NCBI GenBank assembly: GCA_013368315.1
Contig: JAACJM010000100.1
Location: 235,839-299,838, forward strand
Length of the DNA: 64,000 nt
Direction: 5' to 3'
From: Tetrapyrgos nigripes
Taxonomy: Eukaryota > Basidiomycota > Agaricomycetes > Agaricales > Campanellaceae
In this document: positions 10,675-21,345 of the stretch, in pieces
Layout: each line of letters starts with the position of its first letter
How positions within the stretch are numbered: position 1 is the stretch's first letter
Notes under the pieces: model-generated
What the model saw: only the letters and a program-made list of their open reading frames with translations
Told to the model about the DNA's origin: nothing
Database searches by the model: none
Program-made: the position numbers and the translations under genes

Positions 10675-11567
10675 TGAAGGAATCCATTTTGTCCATTGTA
10701 GGTAGACTCTGTTGTAGAACCTGCTAATGCTTCTCCAGTATGGCCTTCAAATTGGGAAATGTGAATGCCTTCACAGTTGGAGGGCAAATGCTGCAATAGT
10801 GGATTTGAAGAAAAAGCAGGCTCCGGAACATTGACATCTATGCTATTATCCAAGCTGGGCTGCACATGTGGTTGTTCCAGCTCCCATGTGTCCTCCAGTC
10901 CTTCCTCATCTCTCAGCTCCTCATCTCCTGATTCTTGGTCTTGTCCTTGCACTGGTGGATCTTCAAACCCTGGAAAATCTTCTGCATTATAATTGTTCGC
11001 ATCACCGAAAAAATCTCCCACAAAAGGTTGCAGAAGATCTAAGTCATCTTGCTCATTCTGTGGAGTAGATGAGCCTGAAACTCTGGGTGATTTAAGAGGA
11101 GATGGGCTTCGCTGGCATGGTCAAAGTCAAGAAGGAGCAAGAGTATTAATCCGGAGTTTTTTGGCTTGTTCTGCAGCACCAGCTTGTCAGCAAAGTCGAT
11201 TGTCTTTCATGCATTGATGCTTGTCTCACTGGGTGCAAACACTTGTAATTCCTCAGATATACAGAGGAATTACATAAGACTTACACTGGTACACTCAATA
11301 TGTAAGTCCACTTGACTTACTGAAGTATTACCAGAGACCAAAAGAAATGAAACAATTATATATGACTGTTGTAAGGCATGAAGTCTCACAGTGGTCCCTG
11401 GTAATACTTCAGTAAGTCAAGTGGACTTACATATTGAGTGTACCAGTGTAAGTCTTATGTAATTCCTTGGTATATCTAAGGAATTACAAGTGTTTGCACC
11501 CAGTGTCTTGGTTGCTTTCACTGGTGAAAGGCTTCAAGCATCCTTTGCAAAGGAACAACTCAGACAT
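10675..11567 (-). pseudogene. Zinc-finger gene N-terminal part, split by a MITE (Plavaka-like transposase start?)
   Basis: The start ATG is at 11567. The first codons give a finger-like start (CKGCLKPFTSE), which stops at the MITE. Beyond the MITE the same frame continues DKHQCMKDNRLC, so the two parts would form a CxxC..H..C finger. One TGA follows. The frame then runs SPSPLKSPRVSGSSTPQNEQ and FVGDFFGDANNYNAEDFPGF, and an acidic region to about 10675, where copia sequence begins. A short finger then an acidic linker is how Plavaka (CACTA-like) transposases of Agaricomycetes start. That identity is inference, since the catalytic part is missing. Confidence 0.5.
11227..11505. mobile_element. 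279-bp CACTG-ended MITE with 114-bp inverted repeats
   Basis: The left end is CACTGGGTGCAAACACTTG and the right end is its exact inverse. The inverted repeats extend about 114 bp with few mismatches, leaving a loop of about 50 bp. The 3-bp flanks are both TCT (11224-11226 and 11506-11508), matching the CACTA/EnSpm group in target size and terminal bases. It has no coding capacity. It sits inside the finger coding sequence of the minus-strand gene. Confidence 0.9.
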
Positions 11568-11716
11568 GTTGGGAGAATGGCTGATAAGTGTAACATATGG
11601 TGTCCTAATTTAGGAGCAGGGTTGCATTAGTGATCACAAGGAATATTTGGACCCTGCATAACATGTTTCACTCCTTCGTTCCTTCACCCACCATGTCAAC
11701 TGGACAAAAGTGTTTC

Positions 11717-12098
11717 TGTAAGGGGACAGTTTCCTTTTCCCTTCCCTTCTCCTTTAGGACTTGTTTGTTCTTGTTTTATATGGACTCCATCGACTTGTTT
11801 ATTCCTGTTTCATTGTTTCATCATCCATCATTCATCGTTCATCATTTGATCTCTCATCATTCTACCTTTCTATTACTTTGTTTCAACTGTACAGTTTTGT
11901 AGATCTTTTCCCAGGCCTTCATACGAGTATATATACCCCTTCCCTGCAGGTGAGTATCCTTGAGTTTTTCTCTTTGGATCCCCTCCTGCAGGTGCGTAGT
12001 ATGTCAGCCTTGTATCTTCTAGTTCTGATTTATATATCTTTGGATCCCCTCCTGCAGTTGTTGAGTGATTGCCTCATGTGTCAGGAGTTGCCCTTACA
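11717..12098 (+). repeat. 5' LTR of gypsy element (382 bp)
   Basis: It starts TGTAAGGGGACAG and ends GTTGCCCTTACA. Relative to the 3' LTR it has an extra 19 bp (AGTTCTGATTTATATATCT) near 12019-12037. A CCCCTCCTGCAG motif occurs twice. It contains the TATA box described separately. Confidence 0.97.
11928..11971 (+). promoter_or_regulatory. gypsy LTR TATA box and probable RNA start
   Basis: TATATATA is at 11928-11935. About 27-34 bp downstream lies GAGTTTTTCT (11962-11971), which is the reverse complement of the primer-binding segment at 12101-12110. If transcription starts here, the 5' end of the RNA could prime its own reverse transcription, as known for Tf1/sushi chromoviruses. Confidence 0.6.
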
Positions 12099-12100
12099 GT

Positions 12101-12110
12101 AGAAAAACTC
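12101..12110 (+). other. Probable self-priming primer-binding site
   Basis: AGAAAAACTC starts 3 bp inside the 5' LTR end. It is not a usual tRNA 3'-end complement (no TGG start) but is an exact 10-bp complement of the LTR segment at 11962-11971. Confidence 0.55.
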
Positions 12111-12130
12111 CTCATCAAGTGGACTAGTCA

Positions 12131-13483
12131 TCTTTGGCAACCATTTCCTTCCGAGCTCCAGATACCAGTGAGAGCGACTCTGATAGTGCTCACACTGCTC
12201 TTGCTCCTCCTCCTACAGTTCCCCAAGACTCCTCCTCCACTCCTCAGTTCTCTCCACCCTCTGTTTCTTCTGCCTCATGACCTGGGTCCCCTATGATGTC
12301 TGAAGCTTTCGACGCTTGTCTGGCTCATCTAGAGCAGGCTTCTCAGAGTCAGAGTGAACAACTTGCCGAGATCCTCGCTGCCCTCCAAGGCTGAAATCGC
12401 CCTCCACCTTCCCAACCCACATCACAACACCCCACTCGACCTACATCCTCTGCTTTGTCTTCTACTCCTCCCTCTCATCACTCTTCTGGAGTTTCACATG
12501 CTAAGGCGTCCCCACCTGGCATCTTTGATGGTCAACGTGCTAATGGCTGAGTCTGGTGGACCAGTGCGATCATTTATGCTGACAATGTCGCCAAGATCAT
12601 GTGGGCATTGTCCTATTTCCAGACAGGTCGTGCTGCCACCTACCACCAAAGCCTCATCGACCATGGACACCTCTATGGCTCCTCCCACTTTGATACCTGG
12701 CGAGAATTTGAAACTGAGTTCATCAAGGAGTTTATGCCAGAAGATGAACGCACTCAGGCTAGTCTTACCCTAGAGGGCACAGCTTCTGTTGACAAGTACG
12801 TCGACAACTTCTGTGCTCTTATCACCATGGCTGGCCTTAACGTTGAACCTGTCCTCTACTCCACGGACCCTACTGAACCTACCATCAAGGCCTGACTTGA
12901 GGATGCAAAACATGTTGGGCAGACAGTGGTCCTCAAATTCCGATGTGGACTGGGGCCTGCTTTAGAGAAGAAGGTTGCAGAGGCAGAGGCTCGTCCACAG
13001 GAATGGGACATCATGGCTTGGTATTCCCTGGCCAAGAGGTTTCATAAGCATGAACAGGAAGATGCAATCTTCCGTGGTGCTCAGAGAAGTGTGCACCCTG
13101 GTCCACCCAAGCCTACTTTCCCCTCTCATGCTCAACCTCAGGGTTGTTCCTTTTTCCCAATCCACTTCCCTATCCCTGCTGCTGCCACCATTCCTGCCTC
13201 TCGTGTGCCAGCCCCTGCCCAACCTCCCCTTCCCCAAGGCATTCCCATGGAAGTTGACACTTCGAGGCAGAGGTTCCTAGCCCGCTGCACCTGTTACACA
13301 TGTGGCAAAACCAGTCACTTCTCTGCAGCGTGTCCAGACTGCCAACGTGAACATGTTCACGTTGTGGATATGTCTGTTGATGACTGGCATGAGATCGCAG
13401 AAGCGTATGCAGCTTTCCAGGATTTCCAAGCTGCTCCAGCAAACAAGCCTGCTCAGGAGGATTTTGCCAAGGACCAGGAGTGA
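12131..13483 (+). pseudogene. gypsy Gag with CCHC knuckle
   Basis: One frame runs from about 12131 to 13483. It has a Ser/Pro-rich N-terminus, the capsid-like domain (VDKYVDNFCALITMAGL, WREFETEFIKEFMPED), a Pro-rich linker and a zinc knuckle CYTCGKTSHFSAAC near 13290-13335. It is interrupted only by TGA codons, at about 12278, 12392, 12548 and 12893, each where Arg is plausible. The first intact ATG in frame is at 12293. Gag would package the RNA into particles. Confidence 0.9.
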
Positions 13484-16400
13484 TGGACACGCCCTCATGG
13501 TCAAAAAATAATTACTTCACATGTTTATCTACAGACTCTACCAATGATAACAATTGTATCTCTGTCCCTGAGTCCATGTGTGAAGTAATTGCTGCCCCCT
13601 CTATTCCCCCTTCCATTCCTTCCATTCATCATCCAGTTCCTTGGTGCCATCTAAAGTGTTGGGAACGCCATCTACCTCACAAATTAGTAATCTCCTCTGA
13701 CAGAAGCCGCTGCCTAACAGTCCCAATAGAGCTAGAGTCCACATCTAATGCCTTGCTGATCTCTGGCAGTGCGCTCATCGATAGTGGAGCCACACTGAGT
13801 TTGTCACCAAGAACTCTATTCCTACCCAGAAACTCCAGAAGCCTATCCCATCTTCAATGTGGACGGCACTCCTAACGAGGCTGGAGCCATAACCGAGATC
13901 TTGGACACTATCCTGCATTTCCAAGATCACTCTGAACGCATCCAGCTTGGCAGCCAGGACATCATTCTGGGCTATGGATGGTTACAAGCCCATAACCCTG
14001 AGGTGGATTGGGACAATGGCAACATCAAGCTCAGCCAATGCCCCAGGCAGTGCTCTACATGTCATGAAGAGGTACAACAGGAACGTCAACTATCCCTATC
14101 TGCTGCTGCCTGTAACATTGTTGGGAAGGTCATTTCCCCACGTTATTGAATTGGACCCTGGTGAAGACAAGATGAACAACCTCAGGACCTTTGGCTGTGA
14201 TGACTTCCCTGACGACGTTTCTATTGAGGAAGGTGACCGCATATTTGTTACCTCAGTTTCTCCAGAGTCAGAGTTCATCAAGGCGACGAGCACCACTTCT
14301 CAACGTCTAGCAGAAGCACATACCAAGGCTTCGAGGAACCCTCATGATGGCCTCCCTGATCACTTCTATGAGTACATAGATGTCTTCTCCAAGGACTCTT
14401 TCGATGTGCTGCCAGATCGCAAACCATGGGACCATGCAGTAGAGTTAGTCCCTGACTCTAAACCTGCCAACTGCCAGGTCTATCCACTTGCTCCTAACGA
14501 ACAAAAGGCCCTTGATGAGTTCCTCATGGAGAATCTGTCTACAGGTCACATTCGTCCCTCCAAATCCCTATGGCGTCTCCAGTCTCCTTTGTAAAGAAGA
14601 AGGATGGAAACCTCTGACTTGTCCAAGACTATTGTGTGCTAAACGAGATGACAATTAAGAACCATTATCCATTGCCCTTGATTAACGAGCTTGTTAATAA
14701 CCTCAAAGGTGCACAATACTTCACTAAATTGGATGTATGCTGGGGTTTCAACAACATCTGGATTTGTGAAGGTGACGAATGGAAGGCAGCTTTTCGCACC
14801 AACTGTGGTCTCTTTGAACCCCTTGTCATGTTCTTCAGTCTCCCTAACAGCCCTGCAACCTTCCAGATGATGATGAATGACATTCTCCATGATCTCATTG
14901 TGGAGGGTGTTGTATCTGTCTATCTCGATGACATCTTGATCTACACCAAGACTGTTGAGGAGCATCATCATGTGACTCACCTAGTCCTAGACCAGTTGCA
15001 GCAACACAAGCTGTACCTTAGAGCAGACAAGTGTGAGTTTGAGAAGACACACATCGAGTACCTTGGCATCATCATCTCCCATAATTGTGTCGAAATGGAC
15101 CCTGTCAAGGTGTCTGGCATTGCAGAGTGGCCTGTACCTGAAAACAAGAAAGAGGTCTCCTCCTCCCTTGGATTCACCAACTTCTACTGTCGGTTTATCC
15201 AGGACTTCTCTCATCATGCATGACCACTGTTTGAACTGACCTGAAAAGACATCAAGTTTGACTGGTCTAAGGATGCTCAGGATGCCTTCGACATCATGAA
15301 GTCCCTAATCACCATGCCTGACGACTCTTGACCATATCGCTTGGAGTCAGATAGCTCTGACTATGCTACAGGAGCAGTTTTATCCCAGCAGTCTCCAGAT
15401 GATGACAAGTGGCACCCCATTGCCTTCTACTCCAAGAGGCTTAACACTGTTGAACACAACTATGAGATCCATGATAAGGAAATGCTAGCCATCATCCAAG
15501 CCCTCGAGGAATGGAGACACTTCCTCGAAGGAGGACGTTTTCCTGTGGAGATCTGGAGTACTTCCGAACTGCAAAAAAGCTCAATTGACGTCAAGCTTGT
15601 TGGTCCCTGTACCTCTCTTGTTTTGACTTCCATTTACACCATTGCCATGGCCACACTATGGGCAAGCCTGATGCATTGTCCCGCTGACCTGATCATGGTA
15701 CTGGTGCTGATGACAATTCAGACATTGTGCTACTCAAGCCAGAGATGTTCTCAATAGCTGCTGTCACTACTGCAATTGATTTGACTGGTGAAGAAGTCAA
15801 TATCATGAGAGACATCTGTTTCGCTGTTCGTGAAAATGAGCTAGAGGAACAAGTCATGCATGCTGTGCAAGCCTTGCGCAAGTCCCACACTCGCTCTATT
15901 CATAGTGCAGAATGGGATGAATGTGAAGGGCTGCTGTATTTCCAGGGCAAGATCTATGTTCCTCCTTCCCATGACCTCTGCCGTCGCATAGTCTCCCAAC
16001 ACCATGACACCAAGGTTGCCAGTCACCCTGGACGGTTCAAAACCCTCGAACCTGTCTCACGGAACTACTGGTGGCCCCAGATGTCTCAGTACATTGGGCT
16101 GTATACCAAGACTTATGATCTGTGTATGCAGACCAAGACTTGTCGTCACCTCCCCATTGGAGAGCTTGTCCCTTCTGAGACTCCCACTGAGCCATGGCAG
16201 TCAGTGTCAGTCGACTTCATTGTTGAACTACCAGAAGCTCATGGGTACAACGCAGTCATGGTGGTCGTAGACATGTTGGGCAAGAGAGGTCACTTCCTTC
16301 AGACTCATACAATTGTTACTGCTGAAGGAGCTGCATGTATCTACTTCAGGGAAGTATGGAAGCACCATGGAATGCCCAGATCAGCATGCTCCAACCGTGG

Positions 16401-17256
16401 CCCACAGTTTGTCATGGACTTCATGAAGGAACTCTGTAGGATGGCTGGTGTCAAACAGGAACTTTCTACAGCCTACCACCCACAGACAGATGGGCAGACC
16501 AAATGTGTCAATCAAGAGCTAGAAGGTTACCTGTGCCAGTGGGTGAGTCAATGCCAGGACGATTGGGATGAGCTACTGCCCACTGCTGAGTTCTCCTACA
16601 ACAATAAGGTCCATGTGTTGACTCAGCAAACTCCCTTCATGATTGACACTGGTTGAAACCCTCATATGGGTTTTGAGCCTCACATACAGCGGTCAGAAAT
16701 GGAGAACGTCAATGACTTTGTTGATCAGCTCAAGTTAGGTTGGACAGAGGCACAGGCAGCACTCACAAAGGCCAAGTCAGAGTATGCCCAATACTATAAC
16801 CATTGCCGTACCCCTGCCCCCATCTTTAAGCCTGGTGACAAGGCCTGGTTGGATGGCTCTGACATCAATACAACCCATCCATCAAAGAAACTCAGTCACC
16901 GTTAGCTTGGGCCTTACACTGTTCTTCAAGAAGTTAGCAAGGGTGCCTACAAGCTGAAACTTCCCTCATCCATGAAACGCCTCCATCCAGTCTTCCCTGT
17001 CATCAAACTTGACCATTACACTGACAATCCTATCCCTGGTCGTAGACCTGACCCACCTCCTGACCCTGAAATCATCAATGGCAAAGAAGAGTTTGAGGTT
17101 GAAGAGATTTTGGATAGTTGTCGTTATGAATGTTGGAAAAAGCTGCAATACCTCGTCTGATGGAAAGGCTATGGACCACAAGAGGACTTGGTATATCCTC
17201 CAAAGGCAGTGGCGGACTTCTATGCAAGGCATCCCAATGCTGTTAAAATGGTGTGA
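13480..17256 (+). pseudogene. gypsy Pol: protease, RT, RNase H, integrase, chromodomain
   Basis: Protease: ALIDSGATLSL (about 13770). Reverse transcriptase: NHYPLPLINELVNNLKGAQY through YLDDILIY, with YLDD at 14921-14932. RNase H: LESDSSDYATGAVLSQ and HDKEMLAIIQALEEWRHFLE (15340-15530). Integrase: zinc region near 16000-16130, first Asp in SVDFIVELPE (about 16210), second position SNRGPQF where Asp is replaced by Asn (about 16390), Glu in NQELEGYLCQW (about 16520). The chromodomain EFEVEEILDS .. LQYLV-stop-WKGYGPQEDL (17090-17190) defines a chromovirus and would target chromatin. TGA codons at 14615, 15221, 15242, 15329, 16654 and 17158, a TAG at about 16903, and frameshifts near 13900, 14570 and 15570 make it inactive. 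Confidence 0.95.
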
Positions 17257-17314
17257 GTGTTGCAAGCTGATCATTCCAGGAACTGGCGTGCTGCATCGAG
17301 GTCACCGCAGATTT

Positions 17315-17327
17315 AGTAGGGGGGTGA
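17315..17327 (+). other. Polypurine tract of gypsy element
   Basis: AGTAGGGGGGTGA lies directly before the 3' LTR. This is the expected place and composition of the plus-strand primer. Confidence 0.75.
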
Positions 17328-17690
17328 TGTAAGGGGACAGTTTCCTTTTCCCTTCCCTTCTCCTTTAGGACTTATTTGTTCTTGTTTTATCTGGACTCCA
17401 TCGACTTGTTTATTCCTGTTTCATTGTTTCATCATCCATCATTCATCATTCATCATTTGATCTCTCATCATTCTACCTTTCTATTACTTCATTTCAACTG
17501 TACAGTTTTGTAGATCTTTTCCCAGGCCTTCATATGAGTATATATACCCCTTCCCTGCAGGTGAGTATCCTTGAGTTTTTCTCTTTGGATCCCCTCCTGC
17601 AGGTGCGTAGTATGTCAGCCTTGTATCTTCTTTGGATCCCCTCCTGCAGTTGTTGAGTGATTGCCTCACGTGTCAGGAGTCGCCCTTACA
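17328..17690 (+). repeat. 3' LTR of gypsy element (363 bp)
   Basis: It starts TGTAAGGGGACAG and ends GTCGCCCTTACA, followed by the GTTTC target copy. It lacks the 19-bp segment of the 5' LTR and has C where the other has T in several CpG contexts. Confidence 0.97.
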
Positions 17691-20071
17691 GTTTCCATGC
17701 CCTTACACAGTCACAAGTGGAGCAGTCTGTGCAGCCTCAACCATGCCAGACATGCTCATCAACAGCGTCTCAGCTGACTACTGCTCAAGCAAAAAGTATG
17801 TACTCACTTTTGTTAGCTTGAAAATGTTTCGCTGATGGTTTTTGTACAGATGACAAGTTGACAAAGATGACACCCTGAAGCCATCTTCTACACCACAGGA
17901 AGCTGGCAAGAAGGCTCCAATGAAAGAATGGTCAGCTGCAGCAGCAGCAGCAGCCAGTCAGAAAAATTGTAAGTGATATGATCATCCCTCTATGGCTGTA
18001 CTTACGCACATCCAACTCAGGGTAGAAATGAGGAACACTGTAAGTTTAGTTTTCTGCAGTCTTTATTCATAATGTTGACTCATATTATCATCTCAGCTGC
18101 TGGAAAACCAGTAACGTCAACCAGAAGAGCTGTTCAAGAGAGGATTAAGCCCCAGAAAGTAGTGCCTGCCCTGAAACAAGACCAGTCTGATGATGAAATG
18201 TCTGTTGGAGCTGAAGGTGAGCATGAAGATAATGAGTTTCTTGAGGAGCGAGACAGCTGGGGTGAAGCAATCAGAATGTTGGAAGATGAGGTAAGTATCT
18301 CTGTTGTCAAGTACCCTATTGTAAATGATACTGACTTGTATCATTAGAGGAGAAGAGATTGTAAGTCACTTTCAACTGATGACTCATAACCCTAACCCTG
18401 CTTGCAGCTGACTTCAGTGATGTGGATGATGACTTCGACATTGCATCTCTTCCACCCACCTCTGACAGTGATGGTCCCTCTCCTCATACCTCTGACAATG
18501 AGGACTCTGCTCCTGCCAAGGTCAGCAAGCCTTGTCAAAAAGCCAAAAAAGTGCATTGTTAGTATTATTGATTGCTTTCTATTCTAACATACCTTTTAGT
18601 CTTGCAGTAAAAAAGTGCAGAAACTAGACAATGAGGTATGTCTGATACCTCTCCATGTGTGAACCTCACCTCATCTCCCTCTATCTCACAGCTACCAGTC
18701 ATCATTGCGGCTCCTACACTACCAGCTGCAAACCCCAACACTTCAAGTACTCCAAATGCTGCTCCTACAAACTACCTTGAGCACTCAAATATCAAACTTA
18801 TGTCACACACTGCCAAGACTCAAGTCTTCAAGATCAACCTCAGTGATCAAAATCCTGAGATCCAAAATGTAATGTGTCACAGTCTTGACCTAGCCTTGGT
18901 CATGATGGTTAGTGCTGACTTCTTGGACAACGAGGACTTTTGCCCCCTTACGCCTGCTGGTCTCAACCTCATCATTTACTTGTCTCTTATTCAAGCTGCT
19001 GAGGAGCTTGACTTCAACAAAGAAGGTGATATAGCTAGCAGGATAGAGCATGGTGACGACGCAAGGTACAAAAAGCCTCTGATTGACTATGTGTGTATTT
19101 CCCATTAGTCTGCTACTGTTTAGTTCCTGACAAGTCTCACTAGAATGCTCAACGTGCTACCGTCATCCACACAAACCTCAAAAAGGATGCAGTACCCATG
19201 GTGTTATCAGCCTTCAACCTGGAGAACACCAAGAATGCTTTTTTTGGCGGCTCAAGGCCTGGTAAGGGACACAGCTTATATCTATCCCACTGATGAGGTT
19301 AGTGTCCTTTGTCATATGTATCAGTTTTTCATTTCAATCGTTTTGATAGGACAGTGACTATGTTTACTCACCTGAGACTGTGTTTGAAAATCCTGCTGTC
19401 GTCAAATTGATATTGTTTGCATGGTTTGGCCAGGGTAAGTACAAGAAACTCATTAACAACAAGAAGAGTGTTCTGTTCACATCCTGCATCTGAGAGAAAC
19501 CAATGGAGTTTGAAATCACACCAGCCATGGTTTGCATGGCATCTTGCATTGTACAAACATGAAAGTCCTCTTCCAATTCTATTATCTGACTCATTTTCAG
19601 CTTTATGCTATTCTCCTGGATCATGGCGCAAATAAAGTGGGAAACTTTCCACCAGACAGTAGCAAGGACCTGTGGGATTTGTTTTGAGACATCCTTAAGA
19701 AGAATAAGCCTGCCAACAAGCAGAGGTATCATCATTTCATGCATGGATTGTATCATACAGCATCATGAGTCTTCTTCCTTGAAAACATCTCTTTACTTAC
19801 CAACCACTTCATCAGTCATACTGTTGGTCCTGCCAAACACAACTACATGCATGAGAGTGTTCTCAGTCGCATGTCGTGGGATGGCTACAAGCAGGACCCT
19901 GATAATATGCCAAGGCTGTACTGCCTAGTGCTCCACAAACAGTGGTGTCGTCTGCAGCAGCTTTGGTGGGTGATGTTGAAGGCAATGATGCAGGTGATGG
20001 ATCTGTCATTGGTGCTGCTACTGCCACTGCTGAAAGTCAAGGGCAAAGCACGTAGTTTAGAGTTCATGTAA

Positions 20072-20984
20072 TGTCATTGGTATTTCAGTATTTCAGTAAT
20101 TTCATAACAATCTCTACTCATCCATACTTGGACAGTAGTGGCAATACTGGTCAATATTGTGAAGAAAGCAGACAGTTACCACCTGTTACTTAGAGGATAT
20201 CATCTGCTAACATAGTGGAAAGTAGTCAGAATTAAAGGGGGGGTCTTTTATTATTGGCTATTTTCAGATATATGAAGAAACCCACTATTTTTAGCAATAA
20301 TAGTGAGTGATAGTCCTTATTATCTGACAACTGTTTTCCTGATGCAGAACTTGCTCCCAGCTCCATGAACCAGAAGCTCTGAGCTCCGAGAACTGTCTTC
20401 CTCCCTTCATTGTAATAAAGAGAGCCATAAATGGACTGGCAGAGAGGAACATGATGGGGGGTGGATATATCAGTGATAAAGTGGACATACTTGAGTATTA
20501 AGATGTGGGATGTTTGGACATTGGGACATTGGGACTACAGATGGAAGAAAGAGTCTTAGTATGGTGGGGACTTGAGAAGATGTGAAAATGGCAGTACCCA
20601 AGATATCCTTAGTGGCTACTATGCAATACATACATAGTACAAACCAAGTACATGTAAAAGCAAGATAGAAGGTTTCAGAGCAACAAGAAGTAAAATTCGT
20701 ATAGGCAGGGAACCCGTGGCAAGTGCACAAGGTTCCCAATTCATACATAACAGTCATAACAACTAGCTAAATAGGGGTTTTCGCAGTCAATTGTATTCAC
20801 AATTAATATATCGAACTGATTAACGGAGGTGTCGATGCATTTCCGAGCTTCCAAGCTCATCAGCGGAAACCCCAAATCCAACAGTACAAACTTCAAAGAC
20901 AAGGGCCAGAGTCCCAGAGACAAATTTGTAGACACAGAAATGAGACTTCAAATACCACCTGTTCCTCCTACTTAAAGCCTTTGA
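20072..20984. other. Non-coding stretch downstream of the DUF6532-like gene
   Basis: I see no supported gene here. It is AT-rich and includes a GGGGGGG run near 20237. Confidence 0.5.
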
Positions 20985-21345
20985 AACCAAAAACCCTACA
21001 CTGCAAAAGCTAGCGCACAATGGCACAGAAACCACCTTACAACATTCAAAAAGGTTGAAGTTGTGCAATAAATTTTGTCTATAGACTATAGCTTATCACT
21101 TTCGAGTCACTAGTGAAAGAATAGTCACCGAAATTTATGTGTAGCTGTTGTGTTGACAATATAAACAAGTTTTGAGATTTAGTAAAGCCTATTTGGTGTA
21201 TTGGTTGTAGATGTCTGCAGATTTAGATTTCTGTGAGGCGTGGGTTCAAACCCTGCTTTAGCCATTGTCAACTAAAATTTTGAGGCAGTACCCTCGTGCG
21301 TGGAAATGTGGATCACATGACTTTTGACCTTAATATGGTGATACT
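20985..21345 (+). repeat. Interspersed repeat with a tRNA-like (Pol III) core, copy 1
   Basis: This stretch recurs in inverted orientation at 43442-43793. In the middle (about 21187-21266) lies a tRNA-like segment with an A-box-like TTTGGTGTATTGG and a B-box GGTTCAAACCC, followed by a CCA-like AGCCATTG. Sequence shared by the two copies continues about 200 bp on the left and 80 bp on the right. This suggests a tRNA-derived SINE-like repeat. The cloverleaf is not intact, so it is not a working tRNA gene. Confidence 0.6.

Larger units (their letters stand above)
11717..17690 (+). mobile_element. Complete Ty3/gypsy chromovirus LTR retrotransposon (5,974 bp)
   Basis: Both LTRs start TGTAAGGGG and end CCCTTACA. 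The 5-bp target duplication GTTTC is identical at 11712-11716 and 17691-17695. Inside lie gag, protease, reverse transcriptase, RNase H, integrase and a chromodomain in the gypsy order. The LTRs differ by roughly nine substitutions (mostly C/T) and one 19-bp indel, so the insertion is not very recent. The coding part is dead: many TGA codons and at least three frameshifts. Confidence 0.97.
11693..20071 (+). pseudogene. DUF6532-like multi-exon gene, split by a gypsy insertion
   Basis: The ATG at 11693 gives MSTGQKCF, and the gypsy element begins at codon 9. After the element the frame continues HALTQSQVEQSVQPQPCQTC (17696-17795) to a GTATGT donor. Later exons are Ala-rich (17870-17968), acidic and basic (18098-18289; DFSDVDDDFDIASLPPTSD at 18410-18520), then a folded part at 18690-19090 (LSLIQAAEELDFNKEGDIAS), 19145-19300 and 19351-19436 (FENPAVVKLILFAWFGQG). 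The C-terminal part ITPAMVCMASCIVQT .. LYAILLDHGANK fits the DUF6532 family of Agaricomycetes, function unknown. Lesions are a T7 run (about 19239) giving a +1 shift, and TGA codons at about 19491 and 19687 where Arg fits. Confidence 0.55.

Noticed and set aside
21187..21266. Functional tRNA gene
   Set aside because: A- and B-box-like motifs exist, but the acceptor stem does not pair and the unit is part of a repeat with a second degenerate copy.
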